NCBI RefSeq assembly: GCF_014219065.1
Contig: NZ_JACLGO010000006.1
Coordinates: 109,851-173,850 of the forward strand
Direction of reading: 5' to 3'
DNA: 64,000 nt
Source: Halopseudomonas xiamenensis
GTDB taxonomy: Bacteria > Pseudomonadota > Gammaproteobacteria > Pseudomonadales > Pseudomonadaceae
In this document: one piece after another, positions 56,738 through 64,000 of the stretch
Layout: each line of letters opens with the position of its first letter
Numbering within the stretch: the stretch's first letter is position 1
Made by a program: the position numbers and the translations under genes
Notes under the pieces: model-generated
What the model was told of the DNA's origin: nothing
Database searches by the model: none
What the model saw: the letters and a program-made list of their open reading frames with translations, nothing else

Positions 56738-58635
56738 ATATCGTGCAACGCGGCAGCATCCATCGCCGGCTGATCATGATCGCGCTGCTGCCAGCCACCC
56801 TGCTCGGCGTCATGCTGCTCGCCTATTTCACCCATGTGCGCCTGGAGGCATTGGACCAGGAAATGCAGACCACCGGCCAGCTGATCGCCGACCAGTTGGC
56901 GCCGGCCACCGAGTATGCGGTGATCACCGGTAACCGCGCGCTGCTCGACAGTCTGATCACCAGCTCGCTGAACATCCCCCACGTGCAGCGCATTGAGGTA
57001 TTCGACCGCGATGGCAGATCGCTGGCCATGCAACGCTCCAGTCGGGCGCCGACTACCCACCTGCACATGTTCAACGCCGAGATCCTGCGCCAGCGCGTGC
57101 CGCTGCACTATGACCTGTTCCTGCTCAACACCGATGACAACCTCAACGGCACCACGGAGAAGGTCGGCGTGGTCGAAGTCGGCCTCAGTTTCCAGGCATT
57201 CGTCGAGCGCCAGCGCAGCATCATGTGGCGCAGCCTGCAACTCGGCGCCCTGGTGTTGCTCGCCGCCCTGCTGCTGTCCTCCCGTCTGGCCCGGGCGCTG
57301 GCCACTCCGCTGGTGCAGATGAGCCAGGCGGTACAGGCGCTGCAGGACGGTCGCCTGCAAACCCGGCTGCAGGTCAATGAGGACAGCCAGATCGGCGAAT
57401 TGATGAACAACATCAATCACCTGGCCGCCACCCTGCAACAGGCCGAGGCGCAACAGCGCGAGGCCATGGCCGCGCTGATCGCCGCGCGCGAACAGGCCGA
57501 GCAGGCCAGCCGGGCCAAGTCCGATTTCCTGGCGATGATGAGCCATGAATTGCGTACCCCGATGAACGGCGTCATGGGCATGCTGCAATTGCTGGAAACC
57601 ACCGACCTGAGCGAAGAGCAGCAGGAATACGCGCGCATCGCCAGCGAATCCACCGACCACCTGCTCAAGGTGATCAACGATATCCTCGATCTGTCCCGCG
57701 TCGAGCGCGGCGCCCTGGAGCTGGAACATATCCGCTTCGACCTGGCCTCGCTGATCAGCCGCACCGCCATCGCCTTCGATTACGCCGCGGCACAGAAGGG
57801 CCTGCAGCTGATCGTCGAGCAGCACGGCGAACCATCCACCCCCCTGGTACTGGGCGACCCCACCCGGCTGCGGCAGATCCTGGTCAACCTGCTGGGCAAT
57901 GCACTGAAGTTCACCGAGCAGGGCAGCATCCGCCTGCGCGTACACTGGCATGCGGATGCCAGCGGCCTGCTGCAACTGGTCTGCCAGGTAATCGACAGCG
58001 GCATCGGCATCGACAGCGCCCATCTGGAGCACATGTTCAATGCCTTCCAGCAGGGCGACAGCAGCACCTCGCGGCGCTTCGGCGGCACCGGCCTGGGCCT
58101 GGCGATTGCCCGTCACTTCGCCCGCCGGATGGGTGGTGACCTGCGCGCCAGCAGCGAACCCGGCGCCGGCTCCTGCTTCACCCTGAGCATTCCCCTGGAG
58201 CCGGCCGAGCAGAGCGCCAGCCAGGTACCACTCGCCACCCCGACGATGATCCGCCCGGGCTCATTGCCGGTCTTGCTGGTGGAGGACAACCCGGTCAACC
58301 AGATGGTCATGGAAGGCATGCTGCGCAGCCTGGCGCAATCGGTGGTGGTGGCCGAGGACGGGCACCAGGCACTGCAATTGCTGAAGGACCCACAGCAAGC
58401 CTTCTCTATCATCTTCATGGATATCCAGCTGCCGGACATCGACGGCTTCACCGTGTACCGCTGGTATACCCGCCACTGCGCCGACACCCGCGTCGCCCCA
58501 CACCCCTGCATCGCCCTGACCGCCAGCGCTTCCCAGGAAGACCGGCAGCAGAGCGAGGCAGCCGGCATGCAGGGCTTTCTCGCCAAGCCGGTAACCCGCA
58601 AGGCATTGCAGCAGTTGCTCGAGCGTTGGGCCTGA
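56734..58635 (+). CDS. Hybrid sensor histidine kinase
   Basis: A 633-residue inner-membrane kinase. TM1 is at about 12-33. A periplasmic sensor region of about 130 residues resembles CHASE8-like sensors. TM2 is at about 167-185, with HAMP at 186-240. HisKA has phospho-site H271 ([10 protein letters not shown]), and the ATPase domain has N389, DSGIG at 421-425 and GGTGLGL at 450-456. A receiver has phosphoacceptor D563 ([10 protein letters not shown]). No Hpt domain or DNA-binding output is fused. It overlaps the binding-protein gene by four bases. A downstream Hpt or regulator partner is not in the window. Confidence 0.94.
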   Translation: MNIVQRGSIHRRLIMIALLPATLLGVMLLAYFTHVRLEALDQEMQTTGQLIADQLAPATEYAVITGNRALLDSLITSSLNIPHVQRIEVFDRDGRSLAMQRSSRAPTTHLHMFNAEILRQRVPLHYDLFLLNTDDNLNGTTEKVGVVEVGLSFQAFVERQRSIMWRSLQLGALVLLAALLLSSRLARALATPLVQMSQAVQALQDGRLQTRLQVNEDSQIGELMNNINHLAATLQQAEAQQREAMAALIAAREQAEQASRAKSDFLAMMSHELRTPMNGVMGMLQLLETTDLSEEQQEYARIASESTDHLLKVINDILDLSRVERGALELEHIRFDLASLISRTAIAFDYAAAQKGLQLIVEQHGEPSTPLVLGDPTRLRQILVNLLGNALKFTEQGSIRLRVHWHADASGLLQLVCQVIDSGIGIDSAHLEHMFNAFQQGDSSTSRRFGGTGLGLAIARHFARRMGGDLRASSEPGAGSCFTLSIPLEPAEQSASQVPLATPTMIRPGSLPVLLVEDNPVNQMVMEGMLRSLAQSVVVAEDGHQALQLLKDPQQAFSIIFMDIQLPDIDGFTVYRWYTRHCADTRVAPHPCIALTASASQEDRQQSEAAGMQGFLAKPVTRKALQQLLERWA

Positions 58636-58760
58636 GCGACAGCGCCCCGTGGCATCAACCAGGTTGATCGGCCATTATTCCGCAATGCCCCGGGCATGGA
58701 TTCACAACATCAAAACAGCCACACTGGGGCACCATCATCATTCTCAGGGGCGCATCAGGA

Positions 58761-60329
58761 ATGAGCGTTACAGCCAGTTATCCGATAACACTCGAATCAC
58801 CCTTCACCACCCTGCCGGAGCTGCTGGCATTGCATGCCCGGCATCGGGCCGAGCACCCGGCGCTGATTCAGGATGATCGCCAGCTCAGCTATGCCGAACT
58901 GGAGGTCCAGGTCAACCGGGCTGCCGCGGCGCTGCAGCGCGATGGCCTGCAACCCGGCGACGCCATTGCCATCTGCGCTGCCAACTCGATTCCCTATGCC
59001 ATCCTGTTCCTCGCCGCCCTGCGCGCCGGCATGGTGGTCGCGCCGCTGGCGCCCTCCTCCACGCCTGACAGCCTGCTGACCATGCTGAAGGATTCCGCCG
59101 CCAGGCTGTTCTTCGTCGATCAGGCGGTGGACCAGGCACTGCAGGCAGTCGCCGGGCAGATCCCGGTACCATTGCTGAGCCTGGATGACAGCCGCCCGCA
59201 AGCCGGCTTCAGCCAATGGCTGGCCGACGCCCAGCCCGCGCCGGTCGCGCTGACACCGGACACCCTGTTCAACGTCATCTATTCCTCGGGTACCACCGGC
59301 GAGCCGAAAGGCATAGTGCATGACCACCTGATGCGCTGGTCGCACATTCAACGGGGCCTGGCGTTCGGCTACGGCCCCGACTGCGTCACCCTGATGTCCA
59401 CTCCGCTGTATTCCAACACCACGCTGGTGTCCTTCCTGCCGACCATCGGCCTGGGCGGTACCCTGGTGCTGATGAGCAAGTTCGACGCCAAGAGGTACCT
59501 GGAACTGGCCCAGCAACACCACGCCACCCACACCATGCTGGTGCCGGTGCAGTACCAGCGGATCATGGCCCGTGCCGACTTCGACCAGTACGACCTGTCT
59601 TGCTTCAGGATGAAATTCAGCACCAGTGCGCCCTTCCATGGCGAGCTGAAGGCCGACATCCTGGCGCGCTGGCCCGGCGGCCTGATGGAGTTCTACGGCA
59701 TGACCGAAGGGGGTGGTTCCTGCATGCTGATCGCCCACGAGTTCGCCGACAAGCTGAACACCGTGGGCCGCCCGCTGGACGGTCATGACATGCGGGTGAT
59801 CGACGAGGATGGCAACGAGTTGCCGACCGGCGAGATCGGCGAGGTGGTCGGTCATTCGGTAGCCATGATGACCGGCTACCTGAACAAGCCGGAAAAGACC
59901 GCCAAAGCCGAGTGGTATGACCACACCGGTAAACGCTTCATCCGTACCGGTGACGTCGGCCGCTTCGACCAGGATGGCTTCCTCACGCTGATGGACCGGC
60001 GCAAGGACATGATCATCAGCGGCGGCTTCAACATCTATCCCAGCGATCTGGAGGAAGTGCTGCGCAAGCATCCCGACCTGCTGGAGGTCACCGTCATCGG
60101 CGTGCAGTCCACCAGTTGGGGGGAGACCCCGGTCGGTTACGCGGTCCTCAAACCCGGCGCCGCCACCTCTGCCGAAAACATCTTGCAATGGTTCAATGGG
60201 CAGGTCGGCAAGACCCAGCGGCTGAACCGCGTCATTCTCACTGACGAACTGCCGCGCAGCGCCATCGGCAAGGTCCTCAAGCGTGAATTGCGTGACCAGT
60301 TCCAGCAGCAGTTCGGCGTACTGGACTGA
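58761..60329 (+). CDS. Acyl-CoA synthetase (class I AMP-forming ligase)
   Basis: A 522-residue ANL-superfamily ligase. The adenylation loop YSSGTTGEPKG is at about 175-185, MEFYGMTEGGG about 311-321, and the A8 region DMIISGGFNIYPSDLEEV and LPRSAIGKVLKREL are complete, with catalytic Lys in the last. It activates a carboxylic acid to a CoA thioester; the chain length is unknown, although the group includes many 4-coumarate and fatty acid ligases. AGGGG lies 10 bases before the ATG. It is transcribed away from the hybrid kinase end and toward fabAB. Confidence 0.9.
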   Translation: MSVTASYPITLESPFTTLPELLALHARHRAEHPALIQDDRQLSYAELEVQVNRAAAALQRDGLQPGDAIAICAANSIPYAILFLAALRAGMVVAPLAPSSTPDSLLTMLKDSAARLFFVDQAVDQALQAVAGQIPVPLLSLDDSRPQAGFSQWLADAQPAPVALTPDTLFNVIYSSGTTGEPKGIVHDHLMRWSHIQRGLAFGYGPDCVTLMSTPLYSNTTLVSFLPTIGLGGTLVLMSKFDAKRYLELAQQHHATHTMLVPVQYQRIMARADFDQYDLSCFRMKFSTSAPFHGELKADILARWPGGLMEFYGMTEGGGSCMLIAHEFADKLNTVGRPLDGHDMRVIDEDGNELPTGEIGEVVGHSVAMMTGYLNKPEKTAKAEWYDHTGKRFIRTGDVGRFDQDGFLTLMDRRKDMIISGGFNIYPSDLEEVLRKHPDLLEVTVIGVQSTSWGETPVGYAVLKPGAATSAENILQWFNGQVGKTQRLNRVILTDELPRSAIGKVLKRELRDQFQQQFGVLD

Positions 60330-60338
60330 GGCTGCGGG

Positions 60339-60374
60339 GGTGTAGCGCCCCGGTCCGCGTTCGGGCGCTACACC
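60339..60374. repeat. GTAGCGC-type long hairpin repeat
   Basis: Perfect 12-base arms, GGTGTAGCGCCC and GGGCGCTACACC, with a 12-base loop, 10 bp after the acyl-CoA synthetase stop. It shares the GTAGCGC/GCGCTAC core with the elements at 6531 and 40911 and could also end transcription. Confidence 0.8.
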
Positions 60375-60414
60375 TGCGGCCTCCGAGCCACTGCGTCGTC
60401 GAGTCGAGCGCGAC

Positions 60415-60448
60415 CCGGCCAGCGTGCCCCGGCCAGCGTGCCCCGGCC
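60415..60448. repeat. 14-bp tandem repeat
   Basis: The unit CCGGCCAGCGTGCC is repeated 2.4 times without mismatch. It lies between the hairpin and the REP-like element. Confidence 0.85.
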
Positions 60449-60483
60449 CGATCGCGGCCCGAGGCGCTCGACAACCCGATGGC

Positions 60484-60506
60484 GTGGGAGCGCCGCCCCG
60501 GCGCGA
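60484..60506 (+). repeat. REP-like element
   Basis: GTGGGAGC, a GC palindrome (CGCCGCCCCGGCG) and CGA follow the same plan as the REP elements at 47688-47760, with one change in the head. It is single rather than paired. Confidence 0.6.
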
Positions 60507-60651
60507 AGCGGACTACCAGCAACCGCGAAGCAAAAATTCACGCGGAAGTTTTGTTCTGGAACAGCATCGCGGGTATCCTCAACGCCTCATCTGTCCGGGT
60601 GTGACTTTCACCGCCCCAGGTCAGTCTGAGCTTACGCTGGCGGATACATCG

Positions 60652-60680
60652 TTCATCAACCCCCGCCATGCCGATACAAT
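60652..60680 (+). promoter_or_regulatory. Candidate fabA promoter
   Basis: TTCATC, a 17-base spacer and TACAAT place a sigma-70 promoter about 37 bases before the fabA ATG. The -35 is weak, as expected of a regulated gene. No clear FabR or DesT operator was found. Confidence 0.45.
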
Positions 60681-60716
60681 AGCGCCCCACCGAACGGGGA
60701 AGAGCAGGAGCTTCTA

Positions 60717-61232
60717 ATGTCAAAACAAAATGCGTATAGCCGGGAAGAACTGCTTCAATGCAGTCGTGGCGAGTTGTTCGGCCCCGGTAACGCACAGTTG
60801 CCCGCCCCCAACATGCTGATGATCGACCGCATCACCCACATCAGCGAAACGGGCGGCCGCTTCGGCAAGGGCGAAATCGTTGCCGAACTGGATATCCATC
60901 CCGACCTGTGGTTCTTCGCCTGTCACTTCGAAGGTGACCCGGTGATGCCCGGTTGCCTGGGCCTAGACGCCATGTGGCAACTGGTCGGTTTCCATCTCGG
61001 CTGGCTGGGCTATCAGGGGCGCGGGCGCGCACTGGGCTCCGGCGAAGTGAAGTTTTTCGGCCAGGTCTTGCCGACCGCGAAGAAAGTCACCTATACCATA
61101 CATATCAAACGCACCATCAACCGCGCCCTGACCCTGGGCATCGCCGACGGCACCATGGCGGTTGACGGCCGCGAGATCTACACCGCCGAAGGCCTGCGGG
61201 TAGGTCTGTTCACATCTACTGATAGCTTCTGA
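60717..61232 (+). CDS. fabA: 3-hydroxydecanoyl-ACP dehydratase/isomerase
   Basis: A 171-residue enzyme that dehydrates 3-hydroxydecanoyl-ACP and isomerises trans-2- to cis-3-decenoyl-ACP, opening the anaerobic route to unsaturated fatty acids. Catalytic H70 (FACHFEG) and D84 (CLGLDAMW) are at the canonical positions. The start [16 protein letters not shown] matches the family. A strong ribosome site (GAGCAGGAG) precedes it. It is 11 bp ahead of fabB in one operon. Confidence 0.98.
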   Translation: MSKQNAYSREELLQCSRGELFGPGNAQLPAPNMLMIDRITHISETGGRFGKGEIVAELDIHPDLWFFACHFEGDPVMPGCLGLDAMWQLVGFHLGWLGYQGRGRALGSGEVKFFGQVLPTAKKVTYTIHIKRTINRALTLGIADGTMAVDGREIYTAEGLRVGLFTSTDSF

Positions 61233-61243
61233 GGATCATCACT

Positions 61244-62461
61244 ATGCGTCGCGTCGTGATTACCGGTATGGGCATTGTCTCCTGCCTCGGCCAGGACCTG
61301 GAAAGCGTGGCCGCCAGCCTGAAAGAAGGCAAGTCGGGCATTACCCACAACCCCGAATATGCAGAAATGGGCCTGCGCAGCCAGGTCTCCGGCAGCGTCA
61401 GGATCGATCTGGACGCCGCTATCGACCGCAAGGTCAAGCGTTTCATGGGCGATGCCGCAGCATTCGCCTACCTGTCCATGCAACAGGCGATTGCCGACTC
61501 GGGCCTGAGCGAAGAGCAGATCAGCAACCCGCGCACCGGCCTGATCGCCGGCAGCGGTGGCGCCTCCACGCTGAACCAGATGGAGTCGATCGACATCCTG
61601 CGCGAGAAAGGCGTGAAGAAGATCGGGCCGTACCGCGTGCCGCGCACCATGGGCAGCACCGTTTCCGCCTGTCTGGCCACGCCGTTCAAGATCAAGGGCA
61701 TCAACTACTCGATCTCCTCCGCCTGCGCCACCAGTGCCCACTGCATCGGCAGCGCCATGGAACAGATCCAGATGGGCAAGCAGGACGTGATCTTCGCCGG
61801 CGGTGGTGAAGAGGAGCACTGGAGCCAGTCCATGCTGTTCGACGCCATGGGCGCACTGTCCACCCAGTACAACGACACGCCGGAAAAGGCCTCGCGCGCC
61901 TACGACGCCAAGCGTGACGGCTTCGTCATCGCCGGCGGTGGTGGCATGGTAGTGGTCGAGGAGCTGGAGCACGCTTTGGCCCGTGGCGCGAAGATCTACG
62001 CCGAAGTGGTCGGTTACGGCGCCACCTCGGATGGCTACGACATGGTCGCACCGAGCGGCGAAGGCGCCGTGCGCTGCATGCAGCAGGCCCTGGCCACCGT
62101 CGAAGGCAGCATCGACTACCTCAACACCCACGGCACCTCCACGCCGGTGGGCGATGTCGCCGAGCTCAAGGCGATCCGTGAAGTGTTCGGCGACAAGGCA
62201 CCCAAGATCAGCTCGACCAAGAGCCTGTCCGGCCACTCGCTGGGCGCTGCCGGGGTCCAGGAAGCGATCTACTGCCTGCTGATGATGCGTGACAACTTCC
62301 TCGCCGCCTCGGCCAACATTGAGGAGCTGGACGAGAACGCAGCCGATCTGCCGATCCTGCGCGAGCGCCTGGACCAGGCGGTCGACCTGATGATGTCCAA
62401 CAGCTTCGGCTTCGGTGGCACCAACGCCACTCTGATCCTCAAGCGCTGGTCCGGCGCCTGA
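61244..62461 (+). CDS. fabB: 3-oxoacyl-ACP synthase I
   Basis: A 405-residue condensing enzyme that elongates cis-3-decenoyl-ACP. The catalytic triad is C161 (SSACATS), H296 ([11 protein letters not shown]) and H331 (SGHSLGA). FabA and FabB together make unsaturated fatty acids. The gene order fabA-fabB with 11-bp spacing is typical of Pseudomonas. A hairpin after the stop separates it from the convergent MFS gene. Confidence 0.98.
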   Translation: MRRVVITGMGIVSCLGQDLESVAASLKEGKSGITHNPEYAEMGLRSQVSGSVRIDLDAAIDRKVKRFMGDAAAFAYLSMQQAIADSGLSEEQISNPRTGLIAGSGGASTLNQMESIDILREKGVKKIGPYRVPRTMGSTVSACLATPFKIKGINYSISSACATSAHCIGSAMEQIQMGKQDVIFAGGGEEEHWSQSMLFDAMGALSTQYNDTPEKASRAYDAKRDGFVIAGGGGMVVVEELEHALARGAKIYAEVVGYGATSDGYDMVAPSGEGAVRCMQQALATVEGSIDYLNTHGTSTPVGDVAELKAIREVFGDKAPKISSTKSLSGHSLGAAGVQEAIYCLLMMRDNFLAASANIEELDENAADLPILRERLDQAVDLMMSNSFGFGGTNATLILKRWSGA

Positions 62462-62468
62462 GACTGAC

Positions 62469-62493
62469 GGCGGGCAGATCTGCTCTGCCCGCC
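62469..62493. terminator. Hairpin after fabB
   Basis: Nine-base arms GGCGGGCAG (62469-62477) and CTGCCCGCC (62485-62493) with a seven-base loop lie between convergent fabB and the MFS gene. There is no T-run; it probably ends transcription from both sides or is Rho-assisted. Confidence 0.6.
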
Positions 62494-62518
62494 GCCTGTC
62501 ACTTCCCTTCCCTCTGCC

Positions 62519-63700
62519 TCAAGCCAGCTTGCCCTGCGACACCCGCCGCGCCAGCAAGGCCATGCTCGCCGATACCACACCGCACAGCGTGATCATGCCG
62601 GTCATCGGCAACGCCGTACCATCATGCAGCACCCCGACCATGGCCGAGACCACCCCAGCGATGGCGAACTGCAGGGTGCCCATCAACGCCGAGGCCACCC
62701 CCGCCTGGTGACCATGCCCGGCCATGGCGCAGGCCGACGAGTTCGGCAGCACCAGAGCCAGCACCGCCATGCAGATGAACAGCGGCACCAGCAACGGCCA
62801 CAGCGATGCCGGCTGGGCCAGCGCCACCAGCGACAGCGCCACGGTGCTGCACATGAACAGCAAGGTGGTGCTCTTGAGCAGCTTGAGCGGCGTACGACGG
62901 CGCAGCAGCCGACCGTTGAGCTGCGCTGCCAGCACGAAGCCCGCCGAGTTCATGCCGAAGAACCAGCCGTAATGTTCCACCGGCACGCCATACAACTCGA
63001 TGAATACGAAGGGTGAGCCGGCGATATAGGCGAACATGCCGGCCATGGCGACGCCGCCGGTCAGTGCATGGAACATGAACTCCGGCTCCTTCAGCAACCG
63101 GCCATAACGCCCCAGCGCACTCGACAGCTGGCTGCGCGGCCCATCCACAGGAAGCGTCTCGGGCAGGCGGAAGAACACCAGGAAGCCAAAGGCGCCGGCG
63201 AATACCGCGAGGAAGGTGAAGATCAGCTCCCAACCGCCCAATAGCATCAGCCAGCCACCGGCCAGCGGCGCCAGGATCGGCGCCACGCCCATCACCAGCA
63301 TCAATTGCGAGAAGGCCCTGGCCGCCTCGATCGGCGTGCACATATCACGGACGATGGCGCGGTTGACCACCATGCCGGCGCAGCCGCCGAGTGCCTGGGC
63401 GAAACGCGCGGCGATCAGCCACTCCAGGGTCGGCGCCAGGGCGCAGGCCACCGAGGCCAGGGTGAACAGGCCGATGCCGAACAGCAGCGGCTTGCGCCGT
63501 CCGAAACGATCGGCCACCGGACCATAGAACAGCTGCCCCAGTGCCAGCCCGATGAAGTAGGCCGACAGGCTCAGCTGGACATGCTCGGTATCGGTAGCGA
63601 AGCTCTGCGCAATGGCGGGAAAGGCAGGCAGATAGAGATCGATGGCCAAAGGACCAAAAGCACTCAGACCACCCAGGATGAGCAGTAAACGAAGGGTCAT
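62519..63700 (-). CDS. Bcr/CflA-family MFS drug efflux transporter
   Basis: A 393-residue, 12-helix major facilitator. The Bcr/CflA pattern is clear: the N-terminus LSAFGPLAIDLYLPAFPAIA and motif-A GPVADRFGRRKPLLFG after helix 2. It lies convergent with fabB and its upstream gap faces the IS110 remnant. Such pumps export antibiotics such as bicyclomycin or chloramphenicol, or sulfonamides; the substrate here is unknown. Confidence 0.93.
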   Translation of the reverse strand: MTLRLLLILGGLSAFGPLAIDLYLPAFPAIAQSFATDTEHVQLSLSAYFIGLALGQLFYGPVADRFGRRKPLLFGIGLFTLASVACALAPTLEWLIAARFAQALGGCAGMVVNRAIVRDMCTPIEAARAFSQLMLVMGVAPILAPLAGGWLMLLGGWELIFTFLAVFAGAFGFLVFFRLPETLPVDGPRSQLSSALGRYGRLLKEPEFMFHALTGGVAMAGMFAYIAGSPFVFIELYGVPVEHYGWFFGMNSAGFVLAAQLNGRLLRRRTPLKLLKSTTLLFMCSTVALSLVALAQPASLWPLLVPLFICMAVLALVLPNSSACAMAGHGHQAGVASALMGTLQFAIAGVVSAMVGVLHDGTALPMTGMITLCGVVSASMALLARRVSQGKLA

Positions 63701-63888
63701 GTAGCATCCACGAAGCCGAAGCCGGACGGCAGGAGAGCCCGGCGGAATCGGTCATCATGCCAGATTCCGCCGCAACAAAAAAATAGCCGGGACGCAATAG
63801 CTGGTATTCGGGAGCTGTCAATACCCGACCTGGATGCCAGGGTTGGCAGGCCGGAGCTGTGGGAGATTCTATGGTTCCAGGCAACCCC

Positions 63889-64000
63889 TTATTCTGCTGT
63901 TTTTGGCTGGTAGGTTGTCTGGTTCTGCATCAGCGCAAAGGCAATACGTGCCAGCTTGCGCGCCAGTTTAACCAGCGCTTGAACCGGTTTCAGCCCCTGT
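63889..64000 (-). CDS. IS110-family transposase C-terminus, cut by window edge
   Basis: The minus-strand frame enters at base 64000 and ends at TAA 63891-63889, giving 36 residues that read QGLKPVQALVKLARKLARIA, then FALMQNQTTYQPKTAE. The segment with the repeated KLARKLARIAFAL motif matches the C-terminus of IS110/IS1111 transposases. It is too short to tell whether the full element is intact. Its left end should lie between the stop and the MFS start at 63700; a CCTGG-ATG-CCAGG hairpin at 63829-63841 is a possible end structure. Confidence 0.75.
   Translation of the reverse strand, partial: QGLKPVQALVKLARKLARIAFALMQNQTTYQPKTAE

Larger units (their letters stand above)
60330..60716. other. 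387-bp intergenic region between acyl-CoA synthetase and fabA
   Basis: No credible gene. It holds, in order, a large hairpin repeat (60339-60374), a 14-bp tandem repeat (60415-60448), a REP-like element (60484-60506) and a candidate fabA promoter (60652-60680). Confidence 0.7.

Noticed and set aside
60600..60716. FabR or DesT operator before fabA
   Set aside because: No convincing inverted repeat of the known type was found in the region.

Overview
This window looks like chromosomal DNA of a gammaproteobacterium of the family Pseudomonadaceae (Pseudomonas in the broad sense). The evidence is high GC, Pseudomonas-type proteins (FimV, FinR/Fpr, MetZ, FabA/FabB, GpsA with a DUF4389 partner), and the gene order metZ-purF-cvpA-dedD-folC-accD-(trpAB)-trpF-truA-fimV-usg-asd-leuB-leuD-leuC-lysR. 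Apart from the inserted trpBA pair, I recall this order from P. aeruginosa. The species cannot be fixed from the sequence alone. I saw no rRNA, tRNA, CRISPR array, prophage or replication origin.

Layout. 1-4840: ycjX/ycjF and a gene cut by the window edge, a double-TM2 membrane protein, ycgL and ribonuclease D. 4992-9091: signalling block with a chemoreceptor behind a FliA-type promoter, a small ComEA-like secreted protein, a response regulator fused to a CheC/CheX-type phosphatase domain, and a PAS-GGDEF diguanylate cyclase. 9107-22828: long minus-strand housekeeping cluster for methionine, purine, folate, fatty acid and tryptophan synthesis, ending upstream in truA, fimV and usg. 22920-29016: asd and leuBDC with a divergent LysR gene, then a glycine-zipper protein.

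29040-33350 is visibly more AT-rich than its surroundings and carries a TetR regulator, an aminoglycoside-phosphotransferase-fold protein and a large propeller-like lipoprotein. It is probably acquired DNA. 33350-48627: finR/fpr, two short-chain dehydrogenases, transporters, aroC, an Smr protein, selU/selD, a patatin-like protein, a penicillin-acylase-family hydrolase and a DUF4892 protein. 48739-53475: alpha/beta hydrolase, an AMP-forming ligase, sixA, DUF4389 and gpsA.

53602-58635 is the most interesting accessory system: an outer-membrane TonB-dependent receptor, a periplasmic ABC-type binding protein with no transporter, and a hybrid histidine kinase. The last two genes overlap, which suggests a linked ligand-sensing route. 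58761-62461 holds an acyl-CoA synthetase and the fabAB operon for unsaturated fatty acids. 62519-64000 holds a Bcr/CflA-type efflux pump and the C-terminal end of an IS110-family transposase running off the window.

The only stretch over 300 bp without a gene is 60330-60716. It holds a perfect GTAGCGC-type hairpin, a 14-bp tandem repeat, a REP-like element and a candidate fabA promoter. Related hairpins occur at 6531 and 40911, and an inverted REP pair at 47688-47760.
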